Shown: piece after piece, positions 43,441-53,589 of the stretch
Layout: each line of letters opens with the position of its first letter
How positions within the stretch are numbered: the first letter of the stretch is position 1
From: Micrasema longulum
Lineage: Eukaryota > Arthropoda > Insecta > Trichoptera > Brachycentridae
Assembly: GCA_022494885.1 (NCBI GenBank)
Contig: JAGVSM010001161.1
Span: forward strand, 1 to 64,000
Reading direction: 5' to 3'
Length of the DNA: 64,000 nucleotides
Notes under the pieces: model-generated
The model's database searches: none
Told to the model about the DNA's origin: nothing
The model's input: only the letters and a program-made list of their open reading frames with translations
Program-made: the position numbers and the translations under genes

Positions 43441-44690
43441 AATCTCAAAATATTTTTTAACCCAGCCAGCATAGACCGATTTCTATTCGATAACTCAAGT
43501 TTTATTAAAGCTATTTGCCTTTTTTTTTAAATTGTGAAATTAATAAAAAGAAGCAATTTTCCTGTTTTGGTTTTTCAATTTTGAATTAGCGGTTTTTTTT
43601 TTAAATGTGTAAAAAAAGACGGAAATAATACAAGGGTCAATTTCCTTTTATGTACGTAAGCAGTCGGCAAACAAACAAAAATGAATAAAATACATGAATA
43701 AGTCAAATATGTGTACGCGAAAACATGAATAAATTATTGCACGGTCATAAACACTTCCAACGTTTTATTCTCCTGATACCATATACAAGTAGGCACTGGG
43801 GTTGTTTGGTCCCCCCGTTCTGATCATGAGTAATTTTTGGAGGCTTAGTGAAGGAGAGGTTAATAATTCATCATCGTGGTCTTATTTCTTAGAATACTCC
43901 ATAAATATTTCAGACGTGATAAGTTTTTCACGAAAGGGTTATAAATTATATATATTTCAATACACAAAATATAATTTGAATAATGTCTTATTCTGTGGTC
44001 AGACACAAAGTCACGCCGCCAAGTATAATGACTTAATCGGTAGAATAAACAACTTATAGACAGATTTTTTGTCTGAATCATAAAGGCCGTTCCCATCAGA
44101 ATTGCCTTGTATCAATTCAATCTCTGATTCCGAGAAACTGTTTTATACTCCTAGTTAATTTATTTTTAACTAGAATCTCGTTCCACTATCAAACACGGAT
44201 ATTTTGAATTTTATTTATATGGCTGCAATAATTCTTAATAAATATTATTAACGAATAAAATCCTCTGCTCTATTATTATTTTGTATTTTTTTATTATTTT
44301 TCAACTTTTATTTTTTTTTATTTGTCTCATTAATTTTATTTAAATACGTATTTTATTCATGTTTATTTTATAACTTATTCATACACTTTTTAAATAAATA
44401 AAAAAAATACAACCATGAATATTCTATTTATTTTGCTTATTTTATATATAAATATGTATTTAATTGGTGTTTATATGTAATTTATGAAAAATAAGTATTG
44501 TCAATTTTTTTTATTGTTTCATAATTTATTACTCATACACACACAAACATGTATGATTACAAGTATGTATGTTTATGTATATACATTGTATGATTATTTT
44601 AGAACATCAATAAAGGCTTTGAAAGTTATTTGTTCATATAAATATACATATATATATTTATACATCTTTTTATATATAATTCCTCTGTAC
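43440..44690. other. AT-rich, no gene seen
   Basis: Overlapping frames on both strands at 43802-44096 have no recognised motif. 44210-44480 is long T/A-rich sequence. Confidence 0.4.
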
Positions 44691-45350
44691 GTGTGATGTC
44701 ACTGAACTCCTTCTAAACGGCTAAACCAATTTACGTGTGGTTTTCAGAAAAATATAGATCTTTGCTCTGTGCGTGTTCGTAGATATTAAAATCTTCAATC
44801 TAATGTGTAAAAAGAAGTAAAGAGTATATTTTTTTATTCATCGATCTACCAGAGTTGCATTCGAGGAGAATGCATTGACAAAAAAATTGAAAGATTTTGT
44901 TTTTTTTTGTGTAAAAAAAGTTTGTTTTTAAATGTTTACAAACAGCATTTGTTTTTGTGGATCTCAAACAGATTATTTCCTTAAATTCCTAATAATTTCT
45001 ATCCGTTTATTTATTTTTACTGGAATTTTGGTAATACTAAAATAATATTAAATTCAATACATTTTTAAAAATCGTATTCCCACATAAGTACACCCCTCTG
45101 TTGGTAAAACGACCAGAGTTTGACGTTTGCAAAAAAAAAGCCATATTTGAAAAAATATTTATTTTATGATTTGGAATTCAACCATAAACAAGTAGGTACC
45201 TACTTTAATTTAATATTTGAATATTATCAATTTTTAGTTTTGGAATTTAATCACAAACAAGTACCTATGTACCTGCTTATCAATAAAAAGTATTTTTCTA
45301 AGGCAAGCCAACGTTTGGGAAGAACAACGTCTGTCGGGTCAGCTAGTATA
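44690..45350 (+). mobile_element. Helitron-like or similar non-autonomous element
   Basis: Begins near 'cactgaactccttctaaacg', 'gctaaaccaattta' and ends 'caacgtctgtcgggtcagct' followed by agta. These two motifs in this order are typical of a very common insect repeat whose 3' end is CTAG before T. 45175-45205 and 45240-45270 are a small internal duplication ('ttcaaccataaacaagta'). Confidence 0.4.
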
Positions 45351-45439
45351 AAATATATTATTAACCCATTTGGTGCCAAAGTTCTTATTTGGGACACATC
45401 ACTAAATATCGAATCGATCATGGAGGTACTATGTTGAGT

Positions 45440-46140
45440 AAACATTTTGATTTATGTATTTAAATAAATAATATTAAAGAAAATACAAAAACAAGAAACG
45501 TCGTTTAAAGAAATCTTATTTAAGTATAAGTTAAGAAATAAATAAAACATTTGATGACGTAGCCTATGTACACTAGAACCAGGTAAAAGTGAACATAAAG
45601 AAGCGAAAACATGTCAATTGGTCGAAATGGGACTGATTCCAAAGTTCACAGTTCCTTTCATACCAATTTTTATGGGATTTGGTCCAAATTGGTTTTAGAA
45701 ACACAATGAATTCTTTAGAAAAACCTAATCTGGAAGGTTTGCTTTATCCGTCAACCCTTGTATTTGTTTGCTTAGGGTGTTTGTAGATGTAGATCGAATG
45801 GGAATAATATATAAGAAGATTTAGACCCAATAAAACTTTGTCAATTTGGAATGGAAATCTAACGCGCGAGTATTGTGTGAATGGTTTTATAGGCAATTTG
45901 AGGAAATTGGACATTAGTAAGCTTACATAAATATTAGACATGAGAATTTGAGACACGCGTTTTTTGTTTATCTTTTCAGAAGTAACTTGCTACTGTTTTA
46001 AGGCCCTTTTTTTCAAAACTTCATATTAAACAATTTTCCCATGTTTGCTGATATGGCGTCGCTTTGGTTATATTTCGTCTAATATACAATTTTTAACGAA
46101 AATGAGTTAAGTAGTGTACAGGAGTTTTGAGAAATTCTCT
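45440..46140. other. No gene seen
   Basis: A 70-codon minus frame (45744-45956) has no motif. Nothing else recognised. Confidence 0.4.
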
Positions 46141-46144
46141 ATTT

Positions 46145-46240
46145 ATTTCATTTTATTTATTATGTATACGGCCTTAGCCAATTACAACAGTTACATGAAA
46201 AAACATAAATAAAAGAAACTGAACAAAAATAATATAAAGT
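46145..46240 (-). mobile_element. LINE 3' tail with GGC-TAAG-GCC hairpin
   Basis: The minus strand has TTGGCTAAGGCCGTATACAT, then AATAAATAAAATGAAATAAA. Confidence 0.6.
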
Positions 46241-46289
46241 TATGTAGCAAAAGCAAACAAGGGCATTTAAATAATGGTATACAATCAGG

Positions 46290-47045
46290 CGAGAGTGCAA
46301 ATCTTAGTCAAGTTTACTTGATAAGGTTAAAAAAAGGGTCTCTGAGATGGTTTTGTCACGTAGAACGGATAGATGAAAGAATGGTAGAACAAGTATATAT
46401 GGCGAAAGTGAACGGTAAAGTGAAACGAGGACGACCAAAGAAGACGTGGCATGATCAGATAAACTTAAATCTTTAGTCTTGTCTTGTCAAAAGCATACAG
46501 AACCGAATAGCGTGTATGACAAAATGTATGAATGTGGAAGAAGCTAGGAATGTATGTGTTATACCTCTGGTGATATATAAATATCATTGATAAGACTTAT
46601 TGTAGTTGACTGTGGTTTATTCTAAATGCTTATTATATTGTGGTAAGAGAGCGACTGTTTGCTAGGAGAGACAAATCTAGAATGACTCGCCAAGCTGTGT
46701 GGGTATGCAGACGACTGTAGGTATATTGTTGTCACCAACAATATACCTACATTCCTTACAGTATCCTCCTATGGTGGTATGTGAAGTTCAATAATAAGAC
46801 TTATTGTAGTTGACTGTGGTTTATTCTGAATGCTTATTATATTGTGGTAAGAGAGCGACTGTTTGCTAGGAGAGACAAATCTATAATGACTTGCCAAGCT
46901 GTGTGGGTATGCAGACGACTGTAGATATATTGTTGTCACCAACAATATATCTACATTCCTTACAGTAAGCCAGGATAGACGTGAGTGGTGGTTCATTCTT
47001 TCTGCCTACCCCTACGGGGAAATGATGTGATGGTAGTAGTTTACA
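46290..47045 (+). mobile_element. RTE-like LINE end interrupted by a tandem insert
   Basis: LKKGSLRWFCHVERIDERMV, EQVYMAKVNGKVKRGRPKKT and WHDQINL match the 21189-21662 protein. 46500-46556 continues the shared 3' sequence ('gaatgtggaagaagctagga'). After the insert it resumes at about 46979 ('gccaggatagacgtg') through 'cctacccctacggggaaat' to a TAG-type end. Confidence 0.85.
46557..46978 (+). repeat. Two tandem ~205-bp units, each with a 14-bp-stem hairpin
   Basis: Unit 1 (about 46560-46765) and unit 2 (about 46766-46975) match almost exactly from 'ataagacttattgtagttga' to 'cattccttacag', and at about 26 of 34 positions before that. Each ends with a hairpin, TAGGTATATTGTTG-TCAC and its complement (46718-46749), and TAGATATATTGTTG-TCAC and its complement (46922-46953). 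The single stem difference is compensated on the other arm. No ORF. A TATATAAATA box lies at about 46573. Confidence 0.85.
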
Positions 47046-47074
47046 ATACATTCATAAAAACGAAAGACATATAA

Positions 47075-47320
47075 GACTTCGAGCTAAACCATGCCTAATC
47101 TTCATCCCACACTGTTTTAAAAGCAAAAAGATCTACGATGAGCAGGAAGATCTATCCCAAAGAAGTCATGTGACAAATTGACTAATCTACACATTCTGGA
47201 CATTGGGGCATAAAGACAAAAGTTGCTCTTAGAAGATTTAATAAATAGTAGATTTTGACTTTTGGTGACATGGCTGGAAACTTAAAAATAAATTGATTGC
47301 AACAGAGATGCGACATAACT
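47075..47320 (+). repeat. Interspersed repeat G, copy 2
   Basis: See 30605-30845. Same blocks in the same order. Confidence 0.65.
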
Positions 47321-47333
47321 TATAGCTTAAAGC

Positions 47334-47500
47334 TTCTTCTTCATTACCTTTCCACACCTAATAGTGCATAGGGCACTGCATTGTTACACCAATTGCAGCA
47401 TATCTTGATCATTTTTGTTACATGAAGGTAAGACGATCAGTTTTACGCTTCAGGTGCCAGTCCAGGGACTATGAAATATTTTAGTGTTAAAACACCGTTT
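47334..47500 (-). mobile_element. SINE-A, 5'-truncated
   Basis: Tail and body are present ('ctttccacacctaatagtgc', 'acatgaaggtaagacgatca', 'ccagtccagggactatgaaa') but the tRNA-like head is missing. Confidence 0.78.
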
Positions 47501-47868
47501 TTTTATTTTTATATTTAAGCCTATAGCTTATAAAATTATTGTTTAAATGGTTTTTTAAACGAATTTTTTCTCAAGTTGTGGTCATTATTTATGCCAATTT
47601 CGTAAAATAACCTTTAATGCTCTATTTCTGCAGATTTGAATTGCAGAAAACTTGATATGTATAAACCTACCTATATTTATTCCATCAAGAAGTCACGCAC
47701 GACACTTAATAATAATTAAAATCATTGGCTTCATCGTAACATAGTACATCGATGGCTCAGTTCCAAAAATCTACAACTTAAAAATTACTAGTTTTAAGGA
47801 ATGGCTGACCAAAGTTTTGACTTATCTAAATTGATTAGTAAAAATTGATTGTTTATATTACCTTATAC

Positions 47869-48010
47869 TTGTGGTCCCGTGGCAGTGTTTTGGACTCAAG
47901 GACCAAGGGTTCGAGTATTTTTTCCTACTCCAATTCCGAGTTCAAGTTTTTTACGACTTTTAGAAAATGGTCTGAAAATTTAAATATTAGAGTAAATAAT
48001 AGGTTAAATA
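47869..48010 (+). mobile_element. SINE-C copy
   Basis: 'cttgtggtcccgtggcagtg', 'aagggttcgag', 'cgagttcaagttttttacga' and 'ttaaatattagagtaaataa'. Matches 62289-62480. Confidence 0.72.
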
Positions 48011-48049
48011 TTTTATAAAAAAATATTTAAAAAACATACTACTTAACTA

Positions 48050-48545
48050 TGTTTTATAATTTGTTTTTTTTTTTCTCTTTCTACTCAGTATTTTGCTGGG
48101 TTTTTTTTTTCTTCAAATATGCTTTTTGCTATACACTTACATTCATTTTTTAATTATGACTTTAAATATTATGTATTCTGTTTTTATTTCGCATTTTGCT
48201 GAGTTTCAAAATATTTTTACAGACATATTTATATATTTTAATGGTTTTTACTATGTTTTCACTGCATTTATTACTTTGTTTTTATTATGTTTTTGCTACG
48301 TTTTTTTTACTACGTTTTGGCTTTGTTTTTATTACAATTTAACTACGTTTCTACTACATTTTTACTATGTTTTTACTACATTTTTTACCATGTTTTTACT
48401 CCATTTTTTAACTGTTTCTATATATCGATTACTGTTTTTTTTATATTTGACTGTCTTAGAACGGGGTAAATAACCCTAGTTAGACAATCAAAGCAACTTT
48501 GCATAAATTATAATTTTGTGTATGTAATATAATGATAATAAATAA
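48050..48545 (+). mobile_element. T-rich repeat D, longest copy
   Basis: Simple 'tttttactatg/tttttactac' units give an artefactual Phe/Tyr-rich frame (48093-48473). The end 'gtcttagaacggggtaaata', 'tagacaatcaaagcaacttt' and 'aataaataaataac' is the conserved 3' terminus. Confidence 0.7.
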
Positions 48546-48658
48546 ATAACTACAAGAAAACACTTTATTATATAGTATTATATTTGTTTGTCGTTTTGTA
48601 GTTTTTCGTACATAATGCGTTCATGTATTTAATAAATATATGTATTTTTTTGTTTCAG

Positions 48659-48724
48659 GTAAGTAATAGAAGTCTTAATATCATATGACACATTGATCGC
48701 CTTCAAAATGGATGCAGTAATAAG
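48659..48724 (+). CDS. Possible small exon carrying a start codon
   Basis: Acceptor TTTTTTTGTTTCAG (ends 48658), a 66-nt exon and donor GTAAGC (48725). The exon contains CAAAATGG at 48704-48711, a good insect start context, giving MDAVIR before the donor (phase 2). An untranslated first exon upstream and coding exons downstream would be needed. Neither was found in the window. Chance remains possible because the exon is so short. Confidence 0.33.
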
Positions 48725-48745
48725 GTAAGCATTTTATTGTTATTT

Positions 48746-50140
48746 TATTTCTTGTGTTACTGTGGTGTAACATGAGTCTACATAGGATACAAGACGTGAT
48801 ATATCTCTCTTACTCATTTCATTTATAAAGTTGTGTTTTTTGTTACCTTTAAACTGATATTTTCACATCAGACGAAACTGAAATTTATATAAACTTGCTT
48901 ATTAAAAAATAAATAATATATATCCAAAAAACATTTGTCTTTGCTATGCGAAGAATAATTATACGAATGAAAGTGACGCCAATTTCAAAATACATCTGTA
49001 ATTTTTGACTAATCTCTTAGTGACAAACCATTAAGTAGGGTTAACATTATTAAGGATTTCGGGGTTTATTTTGACACAAAATAATTTTTTTAACATCATA
49101 TAGATTACATAACTCGTACGTCACTTAAGCTACTGGGGTTCCTAAAGAGAGTTACCAAACCCTTTAAAAACCAGGAAACTGTCATATGTCTATACATGAG
49201 TTTGATTAATCTTGAGTAATATTATAAAGTTCTTAAATACCTTTTGTATAAGTTTCAAATTTCTAACCCACGTTCAAATTCAAATTACGAGCAACTTCTA
49301 ACTCTTTTTCATTTTAATTCTCTGATAAAACGCCGCGTTGTTTTCGATATAAAATTTCTGTATAAAATATTAAACTACAAAGTAGATACTAACCTCCTAA
49401 ATAAAATACAAACAAATGCGGGATTGAGAACACTCAGACATCGGGAAATATTTAAACTGCCTTTGTTTTCAAATAATGCTACATACCACACACCTATGGC
49501 CCGCATGTGTCGGGAATATAATATATATACTGCCGAAACAATAAAATTGTCATTTTCATGATACTCTCTCAGCTTTTGCGAATAATCTCTTAGGAATAAA
49601 TCTAATTCAATAAGTACACTCGTACAACTTATTTTTTATTTCATTGTATCCTGTATAAAAAAATATGTATTACAACTTAATATATAAATAGATATATATG
49701 CATGTAAAATTGTATCGACGAATGCTTTCAAATCGTATGTAATCTGGTATGTATCTTTGTGGAATTACCTAACAAAATAAAATAAATAAATAAATAAAAT
49801 AAAATTACTGTTTAAGAAAGAGAACGAGAATACAACGTATGACAGGAAGGCAGAACAGCGGTTGAAGACAAAAACGAAATTCGTTCAGTCGGTTATTGTC
49901 AGTGAGCAGGAGTGCACGCTTGTTAAACGATGGACGCGCTTATGATTTTTAATTTATTTCGCTGTAACAGGCCTAATTTATACATTAATTTTATTATGGA
50001 AAAGGAGTTATTTAACAGTGTGCCTGTACGTTTTTTTTCAAATGTCTGAACTTCAGTATATTCCGTTTTTTTCTTGAGGTAACATGATGTTACATCGTCG
50101 CGTGTAAATGAATTTTTTAACACTGCCTTTTAAAAGTTAT
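48746..50140 (+). mobile_element. Family-B element interrupted by a LINE
   Basis: 48746-49010 follows the left part of 22679-23285 ('gatacaagacgtgatatatc', 'ttttcacatcagac', 'gctatgcgaaga'). 49805-50140 follows the rest ('gacaggaaggcagaacagcg', 'ttcagtcggtt', 'acatgatgttacatcg'). Between them lies LINE 49015-49802. TTAA ends have decayed. Confidence 0.68.
49015..49802 (+). mobile_element. CR1/Jockey-like LINE inside family B
   Basis: Pieces IKDFGVYFDTK and DYITRTSLKLLGFLKRVTK precede the open frame 49244-49561 (SLIKRRVVFDIKFLYKILN, NAGLRTLRHREIFKLPLFS, YHTPMARMCREYN). The protein order is 'FGV.FD..L.F..HI', 'LGFL.R', 'RR', 'R...P.AR...'. One in-frame stop at about 49219. The tail is (AAATAAATAAAT) at 49777-49802. 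Confidence 0.8.
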
Positions 50141-50199
50141 GTGATAAATATCCATGTTTTACTCCGAATATTAAAATCAAGCGAAATCATATAAATTAA

Positions 50200-50655
50200 A
50201 TTAATTATTATGTTTTGGCGTAATGTATGCTTTGTGTCAAAACCTTTAAAACTGTAAAAAGTATGTATGTCATTGCAATAATATTATTAAAAGAAAAATG
50301 TCACGTTGACACACTGCCATAGACAACTAACAACTTGAGGGTAGCGAGGGTAAAAAATATTTATCCATATGTTTATTGTTTAGACGTAAAATTATTCACA
50401 ATAACATATGGTTTTGGCGTATACCAGGCAAGCGCAAAGTTACCCCACTTTACGATATATTATGTATTCTATCAGAATACAGATAGAAAAAAATTACTAA
50501 AAATCATACTATGAAAAAATATTTTCATGTCATACATATTTTGTTTTGAATAATTATTAAATATTTTTATTAAATCACTTTCTTAATTATATATTAATTC
50601 AGTTGTTTTAATAATGATGTAACTAATTCAACAATGTACATAAATTACTTATACG
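50200..50655. other. No gene seen
   Basis: AT-rich, no recognised repeat. Confidence 0.4.
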
Positions 50656-50660
50656 TATTA

Positions 50661-50975
50661 GCTGGCTCTTTGGTGTTATGGCTAAGACGCTCGACTAACG
50701 GACGGAAGACTCCGGGTTCAATTCCCGGTGAGAACTAACCAAAAAAAGTCATTATCCTCAACCCTGATGTTCATTGCTGTAATTCACACTGTTGCATGTT
50801 GGGGCCAGTTGCGTATAAAAGTTTAAAAGTAAATAATTTCTGCGATTTTGTCAAAATGTGTAAATTAAGTTGTTTTTTGAACTTTTTGACGAAAATGCAA
50901 CAATTACTTAACCTAAAACTTTTTTATGCAACTGGCCCTAATTGGGTCTTCTGGCCTGGTTTGTTGTAAAAAACA
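50661..50975 (+). mobile_element. SINE-B copy split by a MITE
   Basis: Head 'gctggctctttggtgttatg', box B GGGTTCAATTCCC, body 'cctgatgttcattgctgtaa'. The final part, 'attgggtcttctggcctggt', resumes at 50941. The 137-bp interruption is the MITE at 50802-50938. Confidence 0.85.
50802..50938. mobile_element. MITE inside SINE-B
   Basis: Ends GGGCCAGTTGC and GCAACTGGCCC, with inverted similarity over about 25 bp ('taaaagttt' inward on both sides). 137 bp long. The intact SINE-B at 43126-43299 shows the empty site. Target duplication not readable with confidence. Confidence 0.85.
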
Positions 50976-50982
50976 AACGACA

Positions 50983-51177
50983 TCTACGTTCAAGGCGTAC
51001 GAAAGGAATGCCGCAATGTGTTTTGACGTTGCCAGGTTAAGTTTAGGTTAAAATTGTCATTTCGACATTTAAGAACATAATATATTTGTGAATATTAAGC
51101 AGCTAATTTCTGTCTAAACTCAACGGGACAGCGTCACAACACACTACCGCATTATTTATGTGCGCCTTGAACGTAGA
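50983..51177. mobile_element. Second MITE, 195 bp
   Basis: Left TCTACGTTCAAGGCGTAC and right (reversed) TCTACGTTCAAGGCGCAC. The similarity extends about 45 bp each side (ending near 'gtgttttgacg'/'cgtcacaacacac'). No ORF. Confidence 0.85.
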
Positions 51178-51179
51178 CC

Positions 51180-51600
51180 CCGACTATACCTGCCGTAATA
51201 TTCAGCAAATTGATATATTACATTCTTAAAAATGATAACTTTAAATTATTTCATCTTATTTAAAATATTTCTGGGTACGTTACAGATCCTCGGTAAAAAG
51301 TGGACACACTTAATTTAAATAAAATAATATCAGATTACTTTAAAACGTTTACTTGGACTATCTTCCACCAATCAAATTGTAAATCTTAACCGTTTAAGAT
51401 ACCACGTGGTCCATGCCATTCATTTTACCGCTCATTTGAATTTTAAATTCCGAACGCTGATTCTAGAATCCAGTTTTTTACTCTCTCCAGCTTCCGGGTA
51501 CCAGTTTGCGGTAGAGTTATTGTAATTTATTTATTTTTAATTTCAAAAAAACATTGTTCACATTGTGGTATAAAATTAAACGCTTATTCATTTTTATTTG
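51180..51600. other. No gene seen
   Basis: AT-rich to mixed composition without recognised features. Confidence 0.4.
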
Positions 51601-52215
51601 TTTTATGTATTTATTTATTTACACTTTTTATCAAAATACAATTTGACGTTCACTTTGCCCAGCTAACAAGGGTACATACTTCGTTCCAAGCTAGGCAGTT
51701 ACATTTAAATGTTTGATAACAGTTAACAAATTAATAGAGAACACAGACAAATAAAATATAAAATTATTCGTGTACACATTTTGATACATATACAAACACA
51801 CATACACATATATACTTATTTATATATACATATATATATATATATATAAAAATATATATATATAGACACAGATATATACACACACACATACATACACCCA
51901 TCCGCATACACATACATACATTCATAAAAACAAAGACAATTAATTTATAATGCGAAACTTCATGGTTGCCATCTATAAATATATATATTTTTTAATTATT
52001 CCTTTTTTTTGCATTTTATTTTCGACATCCAGTAAGAATCTCCAATCCGTGGCATCCATCAACTTTTCTGACTCTCTACGACCAATGTCACAAAAGAGCG
52101 AGGTCAACACCTTCCGCAACTTGACAACACTCCCGTCTTTCTACGACACTGGCAAAAGGTCATGGACTTTTTTGCCTATGTAATAGTGTTGTCTCGATGC
52201 CAGAACAGCGTTGAC
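51600..52215 (-). mobile_element. LINE-like 3' end with decayed coding
   Basis: The minus strand from about 52215 has GVNAVLASRQHYYIGKKVHD, then after a frame change KDGSVVKLRKVLTSLFCDIG and RRESEKLMDATDWRFLLDVE. It ends in a 3' UTR with a 150-bp microsatellite (51785-51930) and a (AAATAAATA) tail at 51607-51620. The protein looks real but I do not recognise the family. The layout is that of a LINE end, like 24186-25351. Confidence 0.5.
51785..51930 (+). repeat. Microsatellite (TA, CA, TACA)
   Basis: Runs of 'acatatatatatatatatat' and 'cacacacacatacatacac'. Lies in the 3' UTR of the element above. Confidence 0.9.
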
Positions 52216-52446
52216 CCCTTCACTTAGTATTAGATCAATATTATAGTATTATTATGGTTGTGGTTGACGCTTGGGTACGTGTCTCTATTTATAAGTGTAA
52301 CCACTATCGTTCTCAATAGAAACTGTTGAATAATATTTAGTACTCTGAATTCTTTGAAGAGCAAGTCACTTAGATAACGAAATATTTTTTTTTAAATAAA
52401 AATTTACTTATAAATTTGTTTAAACCACTTAAACTTTTGAGCTACA

Positions 52447-52492
52447 ATAAGTCGACGGGTTTCGAGGTTACTTTCTCATCATCAGAACTTAA
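52447..52492 (-). ncRNA. Hammerhead-like ribozyme motif next to a Penelope relic
   Basis: On the minus strand: stem I AAGTT/GACTT, core CTGATGA, extra T, stem II GAG...CTC, GAAA, CCCG (one change from CCGG), TC. It lies about 70 bp upstream of the Penelope-like coding relic and on the opposite strand. The core and both stems are intact. Confidence 0.58.
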
Positions 52493-52746
52493 ACTATCTT
52501 AGAATTACTCACGTTGCTGCCAATTCTTGTCCAGATTTCTTTATTACAAAAATTCATGTAAATTTAAATTTAGAATCATAGAACATGTAAAATGTCTAAA
52601 CAATAATAACTTCCCAAAATTCGTAAAGCATGTTGTATCCGAAAACCATAATTTTAATCAAGATACTGGGGTAGAAATTTGACATATTGAGAAAAAAAGA
52701 CTTCATTTAGACAATTTGAAAATATTAGAAATACATAATTTTAAAT

Positions 52747-53205
52747 GGTATTACTGACTGCCCCAATTTACTAAGTTTAATTAATTTCCATGTACCTTTC
52801 AAACGTACCCGTCACAGCAAATTATTTAACTGTACCGATGTAAACACTAACGCAGCAAAAAAATCGTACAATAATATTATTGGAGCCAATGCGAGTTATA
52901 TCCTCAACTTGAAAAATAATAAATTCAAAAAGGAAATCAGCGACTGCATGCAGGCATTGTCACCGTGGGTGAGTAGCGATGTGTAAATATAATATGATTC
53001 GTTCATTTTATTTTTAATTTACAATGGTAAATATTTACAAACATTTTATTTATGGTTTTACAATTTTTTTTCTTGTTTAATATAACTTTATTCATGACAC
53101 ATTACGTATATTGATAATTATAAGTTTGAGATCATTTTAGTCTAGTTGTAAGTATCTATTATATTATAACCGTATATAACTGTAGATTTCAATAAATAAA
53201 TTTTA
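52747..53205 (+). mobile_element. LINE end inserted in the Penelope-like relic
   Basis: Open frame 52747-52986: ITDCPNLLSLINFHVPFKR, HSKLFNCTDVNTNAAKK and NKFKKEISDCMQALSPWV. This matches the last part of CR1/Jockey-type ORF2 ('P.LL..INF..P.R..R...LF....TN', then 'FK'). Tail AATAAATAAAT at 53191-53201. AATTTTAAA-like sequence on both sides (52737-52745 and about 53200-53207) may be the target-site duplication. Confidence 0.7.
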
Positions 53206-53401
53206 AAAAATGTATTTAAAAATGAAGCCATTAATCAAAAACTCCTCATAAAAAATAATTAATTAAATTTACCTTCGAGTCCTAGTTCAAATATTCCCAT
53301 TGTGATTGATATTATCTTCTCCCTCTATTCTTCTTTCATTCTTCTGTTTTTTTCAAACAATATTTTATAATATAACTAGCAACGCAAGTAATTCTAAGTA
53401 A

Positions 53402-53435
53402 GTTCAAGTCCTGACAATTACGAAGTCTGGTTAAC
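53402..53435 (+). ncRNA. Decayed hammerhead-like motif, 3' end of the Penelope relic
   Basis: CTGACAA, then CGAAGTCTGGTTAAC in place of CGAAACCGGTCAAC. The flank GTAATTCTAAGTAAGTTCAA matches the other Penelope-associated copies. Inactive. Confidence 0.45.
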
Positions 53436-53589
53436 CCAAATATTCTGATTTCAAAGTTATTGAACGCAGCGTTGCCAACGTCCATTATGCGAAAATCGGT
53501 AGATTCTGAAAAATAAATCGGTTGATTTCAGTAGAGTCATTGTGCGAGGGCGGATCTGCCCCCCCTCTTTCATTACCGAATGGAGCTAA

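Larger units (their letters stand above)
52563..53440 (+). mobile_element. Penelope-like element relic (GIY-YIG-region end)
   Basis: 52563-52746 reads FKFRIIEHVKCLNNNNFPK, FVKHVVSENHNFNQDTGVE, I-stop-HIEKKRLHLDNLK and ILEIHNFK. This follows the end of the Penelope-type protein ('RF.EH......SKFA.H....NH.F......ILH...KG..L..LE..EI'). After a LINE insertion the sequence resumes at about 53215: NEAINQKLLIKNN, stop, LNLPSSPSSN. The catalytic RT part is absent. The sequence at 53378-53435 repeats that at 52447-52525 in the opposite direction, forming inverted ends. Confidence 0.62.

Noticed and set aside
48093..48473. 126-codon frame rich in Phe, Leu and Tyr, membrane-protein-like
   Set aside because: It is a direct translation of the 'tttttactatg' units of repeat D. 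The overlapping frame is equally open.
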